Part shown: in pieces, positions 39,273 through 49,176 of the stretch | Layout: each line of letters begins with the position of its first letter | Position numbering within the stretch: the stretch's first letter is position 1 | From: Torymus aiolomorphi | Taxonomy: Eukaryota > Arthropoda > Insecta > Hymenoptera > Torymidae | Direction: 5' to 3' | Assembly: GCA_036365515.1 (NCBI GenBank) | Contig: CM070874.1 | Span: forward strand, 165,124,297 to 165,188,296 | DNA length: 64,000 bases | Notes under the pieces: model-generated | Databases searched by the model: none | What the model was told of the DNA's origin: nothing | What the model saw: only the letters and a program-made list of their open reading frames with translations | Position numbers and translations under genes: made by a program

Positions 39273-41050
39273 ATGCAATCTACCATTCAGCCTGAAATTT
39301 TGCTCCGAAATCATCAATCTTCATTTTTCTGCAATTATAAAATGGAAACTGAGTGAGTATTTATATTAAAAATCTTATTTTATACCACTCTAACCTCAAA
39401 ATTATAACTTAAGTATGATTATTCGGCTCTCGTGGTATAAAATACGCTTTGAAACTGGTGCGTAAGAAGATTTTCAGCTCGTGTGACTTTTTCTGACTCG
39501 CTTCGCTCGTACGAAAAACGTCTCATGAGCTACATAATCACCTTTTGCACCCATGTCGAAATGTACTATTGCATTTAGTAGCTAGGTGAACAAAAAGAGC
39601 GGATGCAAACGAGAAAAAGCGTACACGAAACTTCCTCTTTGGTTGTATAACTTGACTAAAGCAATAATCCTCATTCTTATGTCAATTTTTTATTTGTCCA
39701 TCCGCAACATTAGTACTTATTGCTTTAAATTCATTATTAATTAATACAAACTTAATATAGTGGATACATTGCATGATGATATATCATGATCATATATTTA
39801 TAAAAAATTGCTTACAGCCATCTCAATACAAACATCCAACCTGCTCAAGAAGATGCAATCATATTATACATGAGGACTCTCAGCGAATTTGCTGCAAAAC
39901 GTTATGCAGGGAATAACGGTAAGCAATCCAGGCCACTGCAATGGCAGAGATTAGCGGATAAAGTGAGTGAGTGTGGACCACCAAAATTTGCTAAGCAAGT
40001 AAAAGCTGTAAGTATAATTTTAATAATTTTTTATTTACAATTTTGTTTAAATATATACAATTAATTTACAATTTTTGTTTAAATATATACAATTAATTTA
40101 CAATTTTCTTATCTATTTCAGTCCTGGTATCATCTAAAACAAAAAAGCCAAGAAATACAATGCAGAAAAAAAGAGCACTGAAAGAAACCGGTAATAAAGA
40201 AAATGGAAGAGCTTTTGTTTATGATACAAAATTAGAAGGCGTTCTCGAAGTTGTTGGTACGTCTCACAACAATGGATTGGAAATGGTTGAAGAAACTGGG
40301 ATAGTAAACGTTACTAAAACGAGTAAGTATATGCATTAGAAGATTTTATTATAATATTAAAAATATAGTGCTATAATCTCTTATAAGTATATATATATTC
40401 TATTTATGTATGTTTCTTTTTTGTTATAGATACTAAAAAAGTTAAGAGCAATGTAGTCGTTTATGAAGTTCCAATACAAGGTACTTTAGTAGAAACAGAA
40501 GGCACACTTTTAGATTCTGGGACTTACAAAAAAATTTAGCAACTGTCGCAAAGCCTTCACCAATAAAATCAGAGAATGTTATTCATTCCTTGCAATCACC
40601 ATCGACCAATTCTGCTCCACTTGAAGATTGCTCAAATAAAGTTTATGTATTAAATATGGTTACACTAGGAACGAGTAAACCGATTACTACTACTGTATCT
40701 TCAACTACTTCAGCTCAAACACTGAAAGTCGAAGAGTCACTGAATGATGGTTATACACAAGGATACAATGAATATTTAAGTTCTTGTAAAAGAAAAAGAA
40801 GTAAGAAAAATAAAAAGTAAAAAACTGCATTTAATTTGATTTTATACTTAATATGTGTTTTTTAGATACATCAACAAAATCTGAAAAAGCAATTGAAGCT
40901 ATACAAGAAAATAGTAACACGGTCAATAGTTTAGTTCAAGCGATAACCAAGTTGCAACAATTAGAGCAGACACAATTGGAAATAATGAAGGAACATTATA
41001 GTAATGAAGAGCAGTATAGAAAAGACAAGCTCCAACTGTTGCAACGCTAA
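39273..41050 (+). pseudogene. Harbinger SANT/Myb-like DNA-binding protein, right copy
   Basis: Exon 1 starts at 39273 (MQSTIQPEILLR). Exon 2 (about 39830-40010) has SRPLQWQRLADKVSECGPPK. Later exons run from about 40125, 40436 and 40866 to the stop at 41048. A one-base loss in an A-run near 40530 shifts the frame after SGTYKK, and the same frame change after SWYHLKQKSQEI is present as in the left copy. The C-terminal helix here reads through to LLQR, beyond the premature stop of the left copy. Confidence 0.7.
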
Positions 41051-41737
41051 CCCGCTGCGTTCTATTTGTATCAAGAGATATAAATCAGTACTTACAATAA
41101 CTAATATATTTAAACTGAAAAATGTATTTGTATAAGTATTACGAGTAAATCGGACATGTAAAAATCTTATTAATAAAGTTTTTATAATATTGATTATTAT
41201 TACTATTATTCACTATACCTTACCTTAAATCTTAAATTATTATAATAATTGTTTTTTATAAAAAAATAATAATAATAATTATTTATTAAAAAGTTGCTAC
41301 GGGTCTCTCCACAATTGTTCACTTTGTTCTTTTTAAAGCAGTAAATTCAGTTAATGTCTGCAATTTTAATAAAATGAAAACATAATAACAATAATATATT
41401 AACAATGAAACAAATTACTGGTACTTCTATTTTACAGGATGTATCAGCATTGGCTGGACCTCTATATTGTTATATAGATTATTATATTATTTATATTATA
41501 TTATTCTTTCTTTTGATGGAGTGGACGTGAGGCTCTCATTATAAGCCTCGTTTTGAATTTACAAAAAAAGTTGCAATTTAATTAGCAATTTGAATTTCGC
41601 GCCGCCAGTGCTTCACCGCTCATTGAACTGTGACAAGATTATGACAGTCACAAAAAGGCCAAGACCGCCATTCTGTACTTAGATATATCTTTGTAATTTG
41701 ACGACTTGCGATGTATCGCTTATCTCAATAAAGCCCC

Positions 41738-42001
41738 AGCTCGTATTAGGGTCGCCATGGCGATCCGCGTATCTTTACGAATAGAAAGCGACTGGTGCTA
41801 AAGACTCCGAAGTGATCCTTTAAATACAGCTCCTCAAACTATGCACACGGTTAAAAAAATGCAGACATTTAAGAAGTAAAGAATGAGACGAGCAAGGTTA
41901 AGCAATGACGCACATGCAGTTGAAAGGGTTAAATTTCCATGACACACGTTGTATCGTCTTACATCAAAACTTCTTTCGCGTGATAATAAAAATGCTGACA
42001 A
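41738..42001. other. Junction between Harbinger palindrome and Polinton cluster
   Basis: 264 bp with no ORF of note and no Harbinger sequence. If the palindrome had inserted cleanly into the Polinton, polymerase or other Polinton genes would be expected to the left of 17934. None are seen there. Confidence 0.5.
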
Positions 42002-42518
42002 TTATAACAAAGACATTTTAGAGCGAGAGTTTTGTAAACATCTGACGAAGCATCCACCGTTGCCAATGAAATTTACGTCAGCTTTTTTATAGAGCACATA
42101 GCGTCTAACGACGTTATCATTTTCTCCAAGTTGGCAGAAAAATTATCGAGAAACTTCTTGAAACCTAAACCATGACTCATAAATATAAAAACAATACAAT
42201 ACTGACCACATACATCTGATCTGACTCGTCATTTTGAAGCTGAATTGCGTTCCAACGAAATGTTTTACAATTCTTTCGCAAACGGCTTATGTGATCGGGT
42301 ATAATAGGCGGTAATCCAAAACTATCAAAGTATAGACCGTTAGAAGATCTATCGACGTAGAACGCAACCCAATGCATACCAGGCTTGGTATGGTCGTCAG
42401 TGTTAACGATGAATGTCGTCGGCTTGGTCCACACCCGCGGGATTTGATCGGCTGGGAATACACCTACAGTATGCGACTGGATTGGTGAAAGGATCTTCAA
42501 TATTTGAAGGCTGTCCAT
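42002..42518 (-). pseudogene. Adenain-like cysteine protease (capsid maturation)
   Basis: The start MDSLQILKILSP is at 42518. PGMHWVAFYVD carries the catalytic His and LYFDSFGLPP the Asp/Glu region, the layout of the adenovirus-type C5/Ulp1-like protease used by Polintons to process capsid proteins. Near 42212 the sequence TCAGA is present twice in a row. Downstream of it the catalytic Cys-Gly-Gln segment is readable only in a different frame. A second frame change lies near 42120. The last readable codons stop at 42002. About 172 codons in total. Confidence 0.75.
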
Positions 42519-42610
42519 TGTGAAGATCGATTAAATTTTTATTTAGATAACCAAGGTGTGAAGATAAGTAGCCTTTCAAACGATAAGCGCGATTTAATGT
42601 ACCTCGATAT

Positions 42611-42976
42611 TTATGACCCGAAAATCTTATAGAACGGAGGACAATCTACGTCATACTCCAAATTGATGATTTCGTTTGCTATAATTTTATGAAGCATCAA
42701 CCACTTCACGCTGCCTCTAACGTAAATTTTTTGTGCACTTTTTGATAAATCTTGCAGAGTTTTATGAAACACTTTCAAATCAACTTCACCTTCCAAGTAA
42801 TTAGTGCCGTGACAATGCTGAGTTAACCAATTATTTTGTCTTCTAATTTCGGCGCTCAAATCATCTACATAAGCCGTCGGAGCCACTAACCAATGACCGT
42901 GAAAATCAACATTAAGAGCAGCAACAGCGATTTCCTTTGGTGCATTGTTATTGCCAGTATCTTTGAGATACTGCAT
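42611..42976 (-). CDS. Polinton-associated protein of unknown function
   Basis: A 121-codon ORF with no internal stop. It contains IAVAALNVDFHGHWLVAP, a CHGTNYLEGEVD segment and KIYVRGSVKWLMLHKII. Proteins with the same His-Gly and Tyr-Val-Arg/Lys-Gly pattern accompany capsid and protease genes in insect Polinton-like loci, as I recall; their biochemical role is not known to me. It sits between the major capsid gene and the protease, same strand. The N-terminus is uncertain because the region upstream (42977-43472) is not coding. Confidence 0.5.
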   Translation of the reverse strand: MQYLKDTGNNNAPKEIAVAALNVDFHGHWLVAPTAYVDDLSAEIRRQNNWLTQHCHGTNYLEGEVDLKVFHKTLQDLSKSAQKIYVRGSVKWLMLHKIIANEIINLEYDVDCPPFYKIFGS

Positions 42977-43472
42977 ATGAGGCGTTTCATGTCAACTGCC
43001 CCAGCGCGGGGCGCGAGCGCCAAATCGTGTTGTTTCCAGCTCATGTTTAAGATACTGAAATGTACTTGAAAAAATTTTATGGCATATCCAATGTATTTTT
43101 TCCTCAGCTTTCCAATGGTGTAGGCAGTTTTCCCAAAATTTTCCATTTTCACCCTCAAAAAGTACAAAATGTGTTATATCTCAAAAACGATATTTTTAAT
43201 ATTTTTTTTACCCTCTAGATCGAAAGCTGAGCATTTTTTACATAGGGAAGGATATTTTCTAAAGAGTGCCCAAGATGTTTTCTGCGAGATATAAAACGCG
43301 AAAGTGTAGACGCCCCGCCTTTCCTGCGCGCGGACTGCAACCCGCCTCGTTGCCTATATAATAACCTTTTATAATCTTTAATTCTTTATCTATTATTCTG
43401 GATTCTTAATAATGCATAGAGTAATATTTTATTTATTATTTTATAAAACAATAAAATTTCAAATTAATAAAA
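42977..43472. other. Non-coding spacer in the Polinton cluster
   Basis: About 500 bp with a GC-rich patch (43001-43015 and 43310-43350) and AT-rich sequence between. The minus-strand ORF 42886-43167 overlaps the real gene in another frame and is rejected. A small insertion here is possible. Confidence 0.45.
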
Positions 43473-44897
43473 TTAAAAACTCACGATTTTTTGCGCTAAG
43501 CAGTGCGCAACGCACTGCTTTTTCGCTACGCTTTCCACGTATATGTAATACAACAGCGCTATCTGCACTTCGTTATTCGAACCACTAAAGTCTACAATCG
43601 CTTGATGCGATGCATCTACTTCCAAAATATTATCGTGCTCATCATAGACAATACAATTTATAGTATTGGCTAATGCTTCAGCGAATCGTACATCTAATCT
43701 GACGCTACCGTGCTTAATCAAATTCCAATGAGTGCATTCGTTAGCCGATAGATCGGGAGTTAAATCAAACGCGAAAAGACAATAGCCATTAGGATATAAT
43801 TCAAGCGAGATTTGGTTACCCTCGTTAAGAAAATGTACGCCTGTTCCAGAAAATAACGTATGATAAGCATCAATGTATAATTTGCTAGCTCCGAAATTAG
43901 GTTGTAGTGGTTTAGAAGGTATTTGTACGCCGTCAAAGTATAAGCGTAGAAAATTTATATTAAAATTTTCGAAGTTAAACGGATTTAGAACTCTATCGCC
44001 ATTGAAAGCCTTATTGTCAACAAACCCGATTATAATTCGTTTTGGCAGTTGACCTAATATTATATTCTCCAAAGTTTCACCGTGAATACCTCTATGCATA
44101 GTTACAGCTTTAACCTCAACCCTCGTGAGAGGATATTTCGCAGTTGTCTTTGAAAGTGATTGGGCGTGTGCTAGTAATATACCCGGACTAATTTTGACTC
44201 GCCTGACTAAAAGATTGGCTTCGTCGATATGTACAGAGTAACAGAACGTAGGATCCATGAGACAAAAACTATCGCGAGACCTTACTAATCGCACTCTTAC
44301 CTCAACACCGTTTATTAATAATTTTTCTTGATTGAACACCTCGCAGTGTAGATGGCCAATCATGTCAACTGATTTTGTTACCGACAGTAATTTGCGACGT
44401 TGCACAAGGCCTGCATTTGAATCTTGACCGTCGTCTATTTTTCCAGCAATATCGTTGTACCACAGCACACTCGTCAAATGCGAATTTTCTGCAGCAGGTC
44501 CATAATTTAAAAAAGTTTTAAGGTACGCTCTGTAAGCGTACGCATTTGTAGGCGGTGATACAGGTTTTTGATTAAAAAATACATCCACTTGATTAAATAA
44601 AGAATGCATAAAATTATTGACAGGACCGACTTTGGGTACCTGGGCTGTAGCGGCTTGTGGTACGTCAACCGTAGTTTGTAGACTTACACGCAGACTAAGC
44701 ATCGTGTGAGCAAGATCGATATATTCTTCACCATTGCCCGGTAATACAAATTCTATAGGTGGGTCATCAGTTAAAGACAATCTTGGTTTATATTGTATCC
44801 AGTGTGAATTTTCTATCGTTGTGTGAGTAGAAGGAATTTCAAACAGAAACAACTCCGACTTGAGACACTCGCACGAATGGGTGTGTAAAAATGCCAT
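43473..44897 (-). CDS. Polinton major capsid protein (F54H12.2-like)
   Basis: 474 codons, uninterrupted. The start is taken at 44897 (MAFLHTHSCECLKSEL), the usual start of this family. Conserved stretches include VGPVNNFMHSLFNQVDVF, YAYRAYLKTFLNYG and TSVLWYNDIAGKID, and the C-terminal part ends QIALLYYIYV. The family is annotated in many animals as uncharacterised F54H12.2-like protein and corresponds to the double jelly-roll capsid protein of Polinton-like elements (family knowledge; fold not checked here). The same frame continues upstream without a stop into the pVI-like gene, so a 647-codon fusion is possible. It is the only long intact gene of the cluster. Confidence 0.8.
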   Translation of the reverse strand: MAFLHTHSCECLKSELFLFEIPSTHTTIENSHWIQYKPRLSLTDDPPIEFVLPGNGEEYIDLAHTMLSLRVSLQTTVDVPQAATAQVPKVGPVNNFMHSLFNQVDVFFNQKPVSPPTNAYAYRAYLKTFLNYGPAAENSHLTSVLWYNDIAGKIDDGQDSNAGLVQRRKLLSVTKSVDMIGHLHCEVFNQEKLLINGVEVRVRLVRSRDSFCLMDPTFCYSVHIDEANLLVRRVKISPGILLAHAQSLSKTTAKYPLTRVEVKAVTMHRGIHGETLENIILGQLPKRIIIGFVDNKAFNGDRVLNPFNFENFNINFLRLYFDGVQIPSKPLQPNFGASKLYIDAYHTLFSGTGVHFLNEGNQISLELYPNGYCLFAFDLTPDLSANECTHWNLIKHGSVRLDVRFAEALANTINCIVYDEHDNILEVDASHQAIVDFSGSNNEVQIALLYYIYVESVAKKQCVAHCLAQKIVSF

Positions 44898-45482
44898 CTT
44901 ATCTATCCAAAAAATATCTCTTGTGGTTCTCTTCTTCTCTTGTTTCGTTTGTTTTCTCTTAGCCTTGCCTTTTTCAGAACTATTAGACTTGCGTTTTCTT
45001 GTTTTCCTTTTTATAGAAACGCTTTTCTTCTTTTTATCTCTGTGATTTTTATCAGAGTCAGCGCCCATTCGCAACTGAAGTGGTAAGCCGTAGCGTGGTA
45101 ATTTATATGCAGACCTCTCCATTAGCTTATACAATTTCTCCTCTGCTTTTCGTTTGAGAACTTCGCCAGATTCTTTAAAGCGTTTGCGAATCGACTCTCT
45201 AAACGGAGTGTTTCGCTCGGTAACATCAGATTTAATGTTCATAGCAGTACGCACAGCCTCCTTCCCAACAGCCTTGGCTCCACGAGTGAAAAGTGGGAGA
45301 ACGCGACGGAAAATTCCAGCCAAAAATGAACCAATACCGCTGTGCCCTCTTTGATAGGCGGATCCAACGTAAATACGTCCGACGCCACCATTAAACCGTT
45401 GACCCCCACCAAACACCTCCCATCCGCTTTATCTACCGCCAACTTGTATGTTGAAGTATTCTCGGATACTTATTCGCTCCAT
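44898..45482 (-). pseudogene. Polinton pVI-like minor capsid/membrane protein
   Basis: Starts MERISIREYFNIQVGG at 45482, with an in-frame TAA near 45432, then reopens. The amphipathic segment GIGSFLAGIFRRVLP and GAKAVGKEAVRT, followed by a lysine/arginine-rich tail (44950-45060), match the small basic protein that accompanies capsid genes in Polintons and is compared with adenovirus protein VI. It likely lines the capsid interior or disrupts membranes (inference from family). There is no stop before the capsid start at 44897, so its tail and the capsid share one frame. Confidence 0.65.
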
Positions 45483-45502
45483 CACTGTATTAAAAATGAG
45501 TT

Positions 45503-46293
45503 CTAGTCAAGTTTCTTGAAATGAAGTGTCACCGTCAGAGTACCGTAATCGAATGGGATCTCACGGCCACTTTGGTCCCTTATATCGATTTCGATTGCCT
45601 GAAATGAGTTGAATAATAAAGGTATGCACATGGGTGGGGAGAAACACTTGATTCTCGTACTACCATACATGTAATCGTCGGCGATATTTAACGATACTGC
45701 TCGCAACAATCGCGATTGAACGTCACCATTACGTAAGGTTCGCAAATATCGCTATAAATCATAAGCATGGTCGGAAGCCCGTTAGAGAGATGGGCATGTC
45801 TATCACTTACTACTGATTCTTCATCTCTTATAAAAATACTATTCGTGCTTTCGAATCCCAAAATTTTTCGCAACTTCTTGCATAAATAAAGCTGGTGGCT
45901 GAATTCAGAGCAAGTTATCTTTGTACAAACTCTGTAGACTGTCACATAGCCACCGGGATCGACACCGAATTCCAAATGGCCCTTTATACAGTTTAAATTA
46001 TTTAGCTCTTGTACTATAGTGTTTACATCTTTGTAAATTCCTGGACGAACCAGCGACACTGTAGTACTAACATTTTTTGCCGTTGTCTCTAGAGTCGAGT
46101 GTGTAATGAGATTAAGCGAAACCATCCTATCCGGTTGCTCGGAAGGCACGTGTTGAAACGTCAGCGAAATTTGAACCTCCGTAAGCGTGACTGACCATGA
46201 ACCTTGAATACGTATCTGTTGAGGGAGCTGCATGATGAAATATGTCGTGGTATTTTCCGCAAAATAATTCATGCTGCTGTTGCTCGGCAACAT
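45503..46293 (-). pseudogene. Polinton penton-like minor capsid protein
   Basis: Begins MLPSNSSMNYFAENTT at 46293. The pattern SSM-YF-ENT followed by a -W-V-L-E-Q motif (GSWSVTLTEVQISL), LRKILGFE and a late IEIDIRDQSGREIPFDYG is that of the Polinton minor capsid (penton, single jelly roll). The frame breaks near 45745: the first part ends at 45688 and the C-terminal 70 codons continue in another frame to 45503, ending VTLHFKKLD. It lies between integrase and the pVI-like gene. Confidence 0.7.
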
Positions 46294-46302
46294 AATATAA
46301 AA

Positions 46303-47404
46303 CTAATCTCTCATTTTAAAAATTTTGTATATATTCGTCAATTTATTCGCTCTAATCCAGGACTTGAACTTATCGTCATATCCTTTCCACTTTACAAAAT
46401 ATTCTTTAGACGAACCTTTGCCTCTAGTTTTCAAAATTTCATCAATTTCAAGAACTTCTGTAGTTAAATTTTTACGTACTCTGCACAATTCTTCGGCGTA
46501 GAAAAAACCGTCAATTTCCTCACCTGCCAAGTCTTCTAAATAATAAACTTCAGGCTGATGCGTCGTTGAGATTCATGTAATTTTGAAAATCTCTAGTGTT
46601 CAGCCACTCTCATATCCTTTAGCGAAAACGTTCTTTGCACGACTGACGCGCACCAAGTCAACGACACGGTATTTAAGGGTTTTAAAAACACGATTGCCAT
46701 ATCAGCGTTGTAAATTTTCACGAGCTTTGACTGCATTATGCAGTGTTACGACTGCTGGCACCATTTTTGGCCGAGCGTTTGGTATGATTGTACGCCTCTA
46801 CGATATTCTGCAAAACATCAACACATCTTCGAGTATTTGTATGAGTAAAATAACGCCATGTTCTTTCTTTTATAGTTCTTATGAATCTTTCCACAATGGT
46901 AGCTTTTACATCTGGACTGCGTATCACTCTAAAGGCTATACCGTTCTTTGAGAGATCCTTCTGCAGGACGCCGCCGATAAATTATTTACCTTTACTAGTT
47001 TGAAAACATACTAGTTTCCGTCCGTTACTTCTTGACAAAATACGCACAAAAGCATCAGCGACGTTTCTCGAAGTCTTGTCCTTGACAGGTTCAGCCCGTG
47101 CGTATTTGCTGAGAACATCGATAACAGTTAAAACGTAGCTGTATCCATCGTTGTAAGATTTTGTAGATCTCATATCCATCAAATCAGCTTCCCACACGTC
47201 GTCGAAATTGCACACATTATAATTACGTCTAGGAAAGCGATGTTGAACAGGTCTATGCAAATTATAAGCGTCTTGACTCTCAAGCCATTCAATATCACTT
47301 TGACTATCGTACTTTTTACGCGTAGCTCACAAACGTTTATCAGCACCAGTGTATGTCGAAGGTTGATGTGCTTTCAAATAAAGTTTTTCAAACGTTTTAT
47401 TCAT
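46303..47404 (-). pseudogene. Polinton retroviral-type integrase with chromodomain
   Basis: Starts MNKTFEKLYLKAHQ at 47404. The core has VWEADLMDM (first Asp), then CFQTSKGK, where the second acidic position reads Ser, directly followed by a TAA at about 46985. The third motif, VERFIRTIKERTW, is in the same frame (46951-46736). After a further break near 46736, the C-terminus holds a chromodomain (EVLEIDEILKTRGKG, EYFVKWKGYDDKFKSW; 46530-46303). An earlier TGA lies near 47330. The family is annotated as F54H12.3-like. The chromodomain would direct integration to modified histones if the protein worked. Its start overlaps the end of the PLA2 gene by 8 bp (ATGAATAA). Confidence 0.8.
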
Positions 47405-47927
47405 TGTTCGAGATTATTATTTTGTCTATTTTCTTCTTATCCTTTGGTTTCTGTTCCTTCTTCTTCTTATCCTTATTTATTTGGCCACGCTTTGGTTTTT
47501 TATCTTTCTTGTCTCGTTTCCTGATAACATTCTTGATACGTGAAAAAAATTTTTCAAAAGTTATCCTGCTAACCATGCAGCAAGCTGTCATCATCGCGAC
47601 TGTTCTTTCATCAGACGGCGTTTCATCGGCGAGCATGCGAGAGAAGGCATATCGCGCTAAAACTCGGTCGGCTTGACGACGGTCACTGTTCGAGTCAGCA
47701 TAAGCTAGATCATGCTGTCGATAGGCTTCATCCATCGGATTGATTCCAGGATCGCCACGTTCTATACGCTCTGCTAGCTTGGTTCAAGGTACGCAAAATT
47801 TGTAATGCGGTACACGCATTTCAAACGGTAATAAATCAACGAGTGCATCTAGAAAGCTGTTTCTCTCCTGTTCTTCTTCTTGAGAATTTATTAGCGCAAC
47901 CCAAATGTCTTGCTCATTCCGCGCCAT
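47397..47927 (-). pseudogene. Parvovirus-type phospholipase A2-like protein (Polinton)
   Basis: Starts MARNEQDIWVALINSQ at 47927. HYKFCVP is followed by an in-frame TGA near 47788, then TKLAERIERGDPGINP and YRQHDLAYADSN. The His-Asp pair is the PLA2 catalytic dyad. The preceding calcium-binding loop, normally glycine-rich, is damaged both by the stop and by a Val in place of the expected Gly. A very basic, lysine-rich C-terminal tail (47400-47560) ends at 47397. In parvoviruses and some Polinton/adintovirus elements this activity breaches the endosomal membrane during entry (family knowledge). Confidence 0.75.
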
Positions 47928-48050
47928 GACAGTATTTCAGAGTGTGGTGGTGAGACTTTCTCTTTTTTTTAGCTGGCTTCTTTCTTCTTCTTTTTTCGGG
48001 TTGCGTTGAATGTGTTTCATCAGCGGCACTGTCGTCGCTATTCTGAACTC

Positions 48051-48740
48051 TCAAAATAGGAACGGAATGCGGTGTAGTAAAGCACTGCTTTCTAAATGCT
48101 CACTGGTCGATGAGGGTCTGGTGACGTCGTTCCAAACATGTTTGTTACCTATAATCTCTCGGGGCACAGTTGTTTGGCGAAGAGCAACAGCGAACTGAAG
48201 ATGACCAGGTGGAGCACTCCTTTTTCTATCTCTCATTGTGTCGTTCACCAAGTTGACAATGTTGCCTCCGGGCACAATCGTCCCATCTATCGTTACAGCC
48301 CCGTTGGCATCCCAAACTACTTTACCACCAGCTCGCAAGCATCTCACGAGCTGTTTGACTTTCGTTTTGTACCTTTTTTAGATGGTATAGATAATGTTTG
48401 CGTCAATTGGCGCATCGGTTTCCTCCTCCTCCTCCTCCTCCTCCTCCTCCTCCTGCTCATTATCGTCTACCGTATTAGATTCACTGACACTGTCATTCTT
48501 TTGTTCTTTTTTATACTTATCTCCTCCTTCGGTTTCTTTAGAGTGAAGATATCGCTGTAAAACTTGACGATAGAGAGTCCACTTTTCACGCTCGTCTTTG
48601 TATGTTGGCGAGTTTAACATTTCGTTCATTTCAGTATCGAGTCTACTCGTCACCGATCCCGGTGTTTGCATAGACTTTATCTTATCTTTTCCGAGCGTGG
48701 TCTGCAAACGTTCAAGGCTCTCTTGTGGCAGAAGAATCAT
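48051..48740 (-). pseudogene. Polinton capsid-associated protein (conserved, unknown role)
   Basis: Starts MILLPQESLERLQTT at 48740. The first half has RLDTEMNEMLN and LYRQVLQRYL, then a glutamate run from a GAG/GAA microsatellite (48420-48456). A TAA at 48378 interrupts the frame. The second half in the same frame has GKVVWDANGAVTIDGT and IVPGGNIVNLVNDTM. The pattern, a helical N-terminus followed by G-x-I-P-G-S/G-N-I-V-L-V-N-D, is common in Polinton loci of invertebrates; the role is unknown. The single stop and the expanded Glu run are the only visible lesions. Confidence 0.65.
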
Positions 48741-48760
48741 CTTTCTCGAGTATTACATCT

Positions 48761-49105
48761 TTATTTATTCACGAGAGTAGGAAGAAGCGTGCCAATCAGA
48801 GGCGCTAGCAGGGCTGGCAAAAAACCGCCACGTTGCACTATAATGTTTTTTCTTCGTTGTAAAGTGATATCCGGTGATGCTAGCTTTCGCAGAACTTTTG
48901 TGTGCTTACACAGGCGACCCTTGTGACCTTTACTTAAGGGAATGTTACCTATCAATACGTTTAAAGCGCACTCGCAAATACGACGAACCAATTTTGTATC
49001 AGCTTTCTATAAAACTGCTTTCCGCTGTTCTTTGTTAAAATGGTACAATGCCGCCAAGACGGTAGCATCTTTTCGACCAAAAGGATAACGCGTTATTGTA
49101 GTCAT
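48761..49105 (-). pseudogene. Polinton pX-like small protein
   Basis: Starts MTTITRYPFGRKDA at 49105. A TAG at 49007 follows KEQRKAVL. The frame continues with KLVRRICECALNVLIGNIPL and QRGGFLPALLAPLIG. The sequence I/V-C-E-C-x-x-N-V, then a basic stretch, then GGFLPALLAPxxG is typical of the small hydrophobic-tailed protein next to Polinton ATPases that has been compared with adenovirus core protein X. Probably virion-associated (inference). Confidence 0.65.
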
Positions 49106-49176
49106 TACAACGACAGGATTGGAACTTGATTTTGACTGTATGTCAGTTGTTTTCGCGGTACGTAAACGTACTGGTA

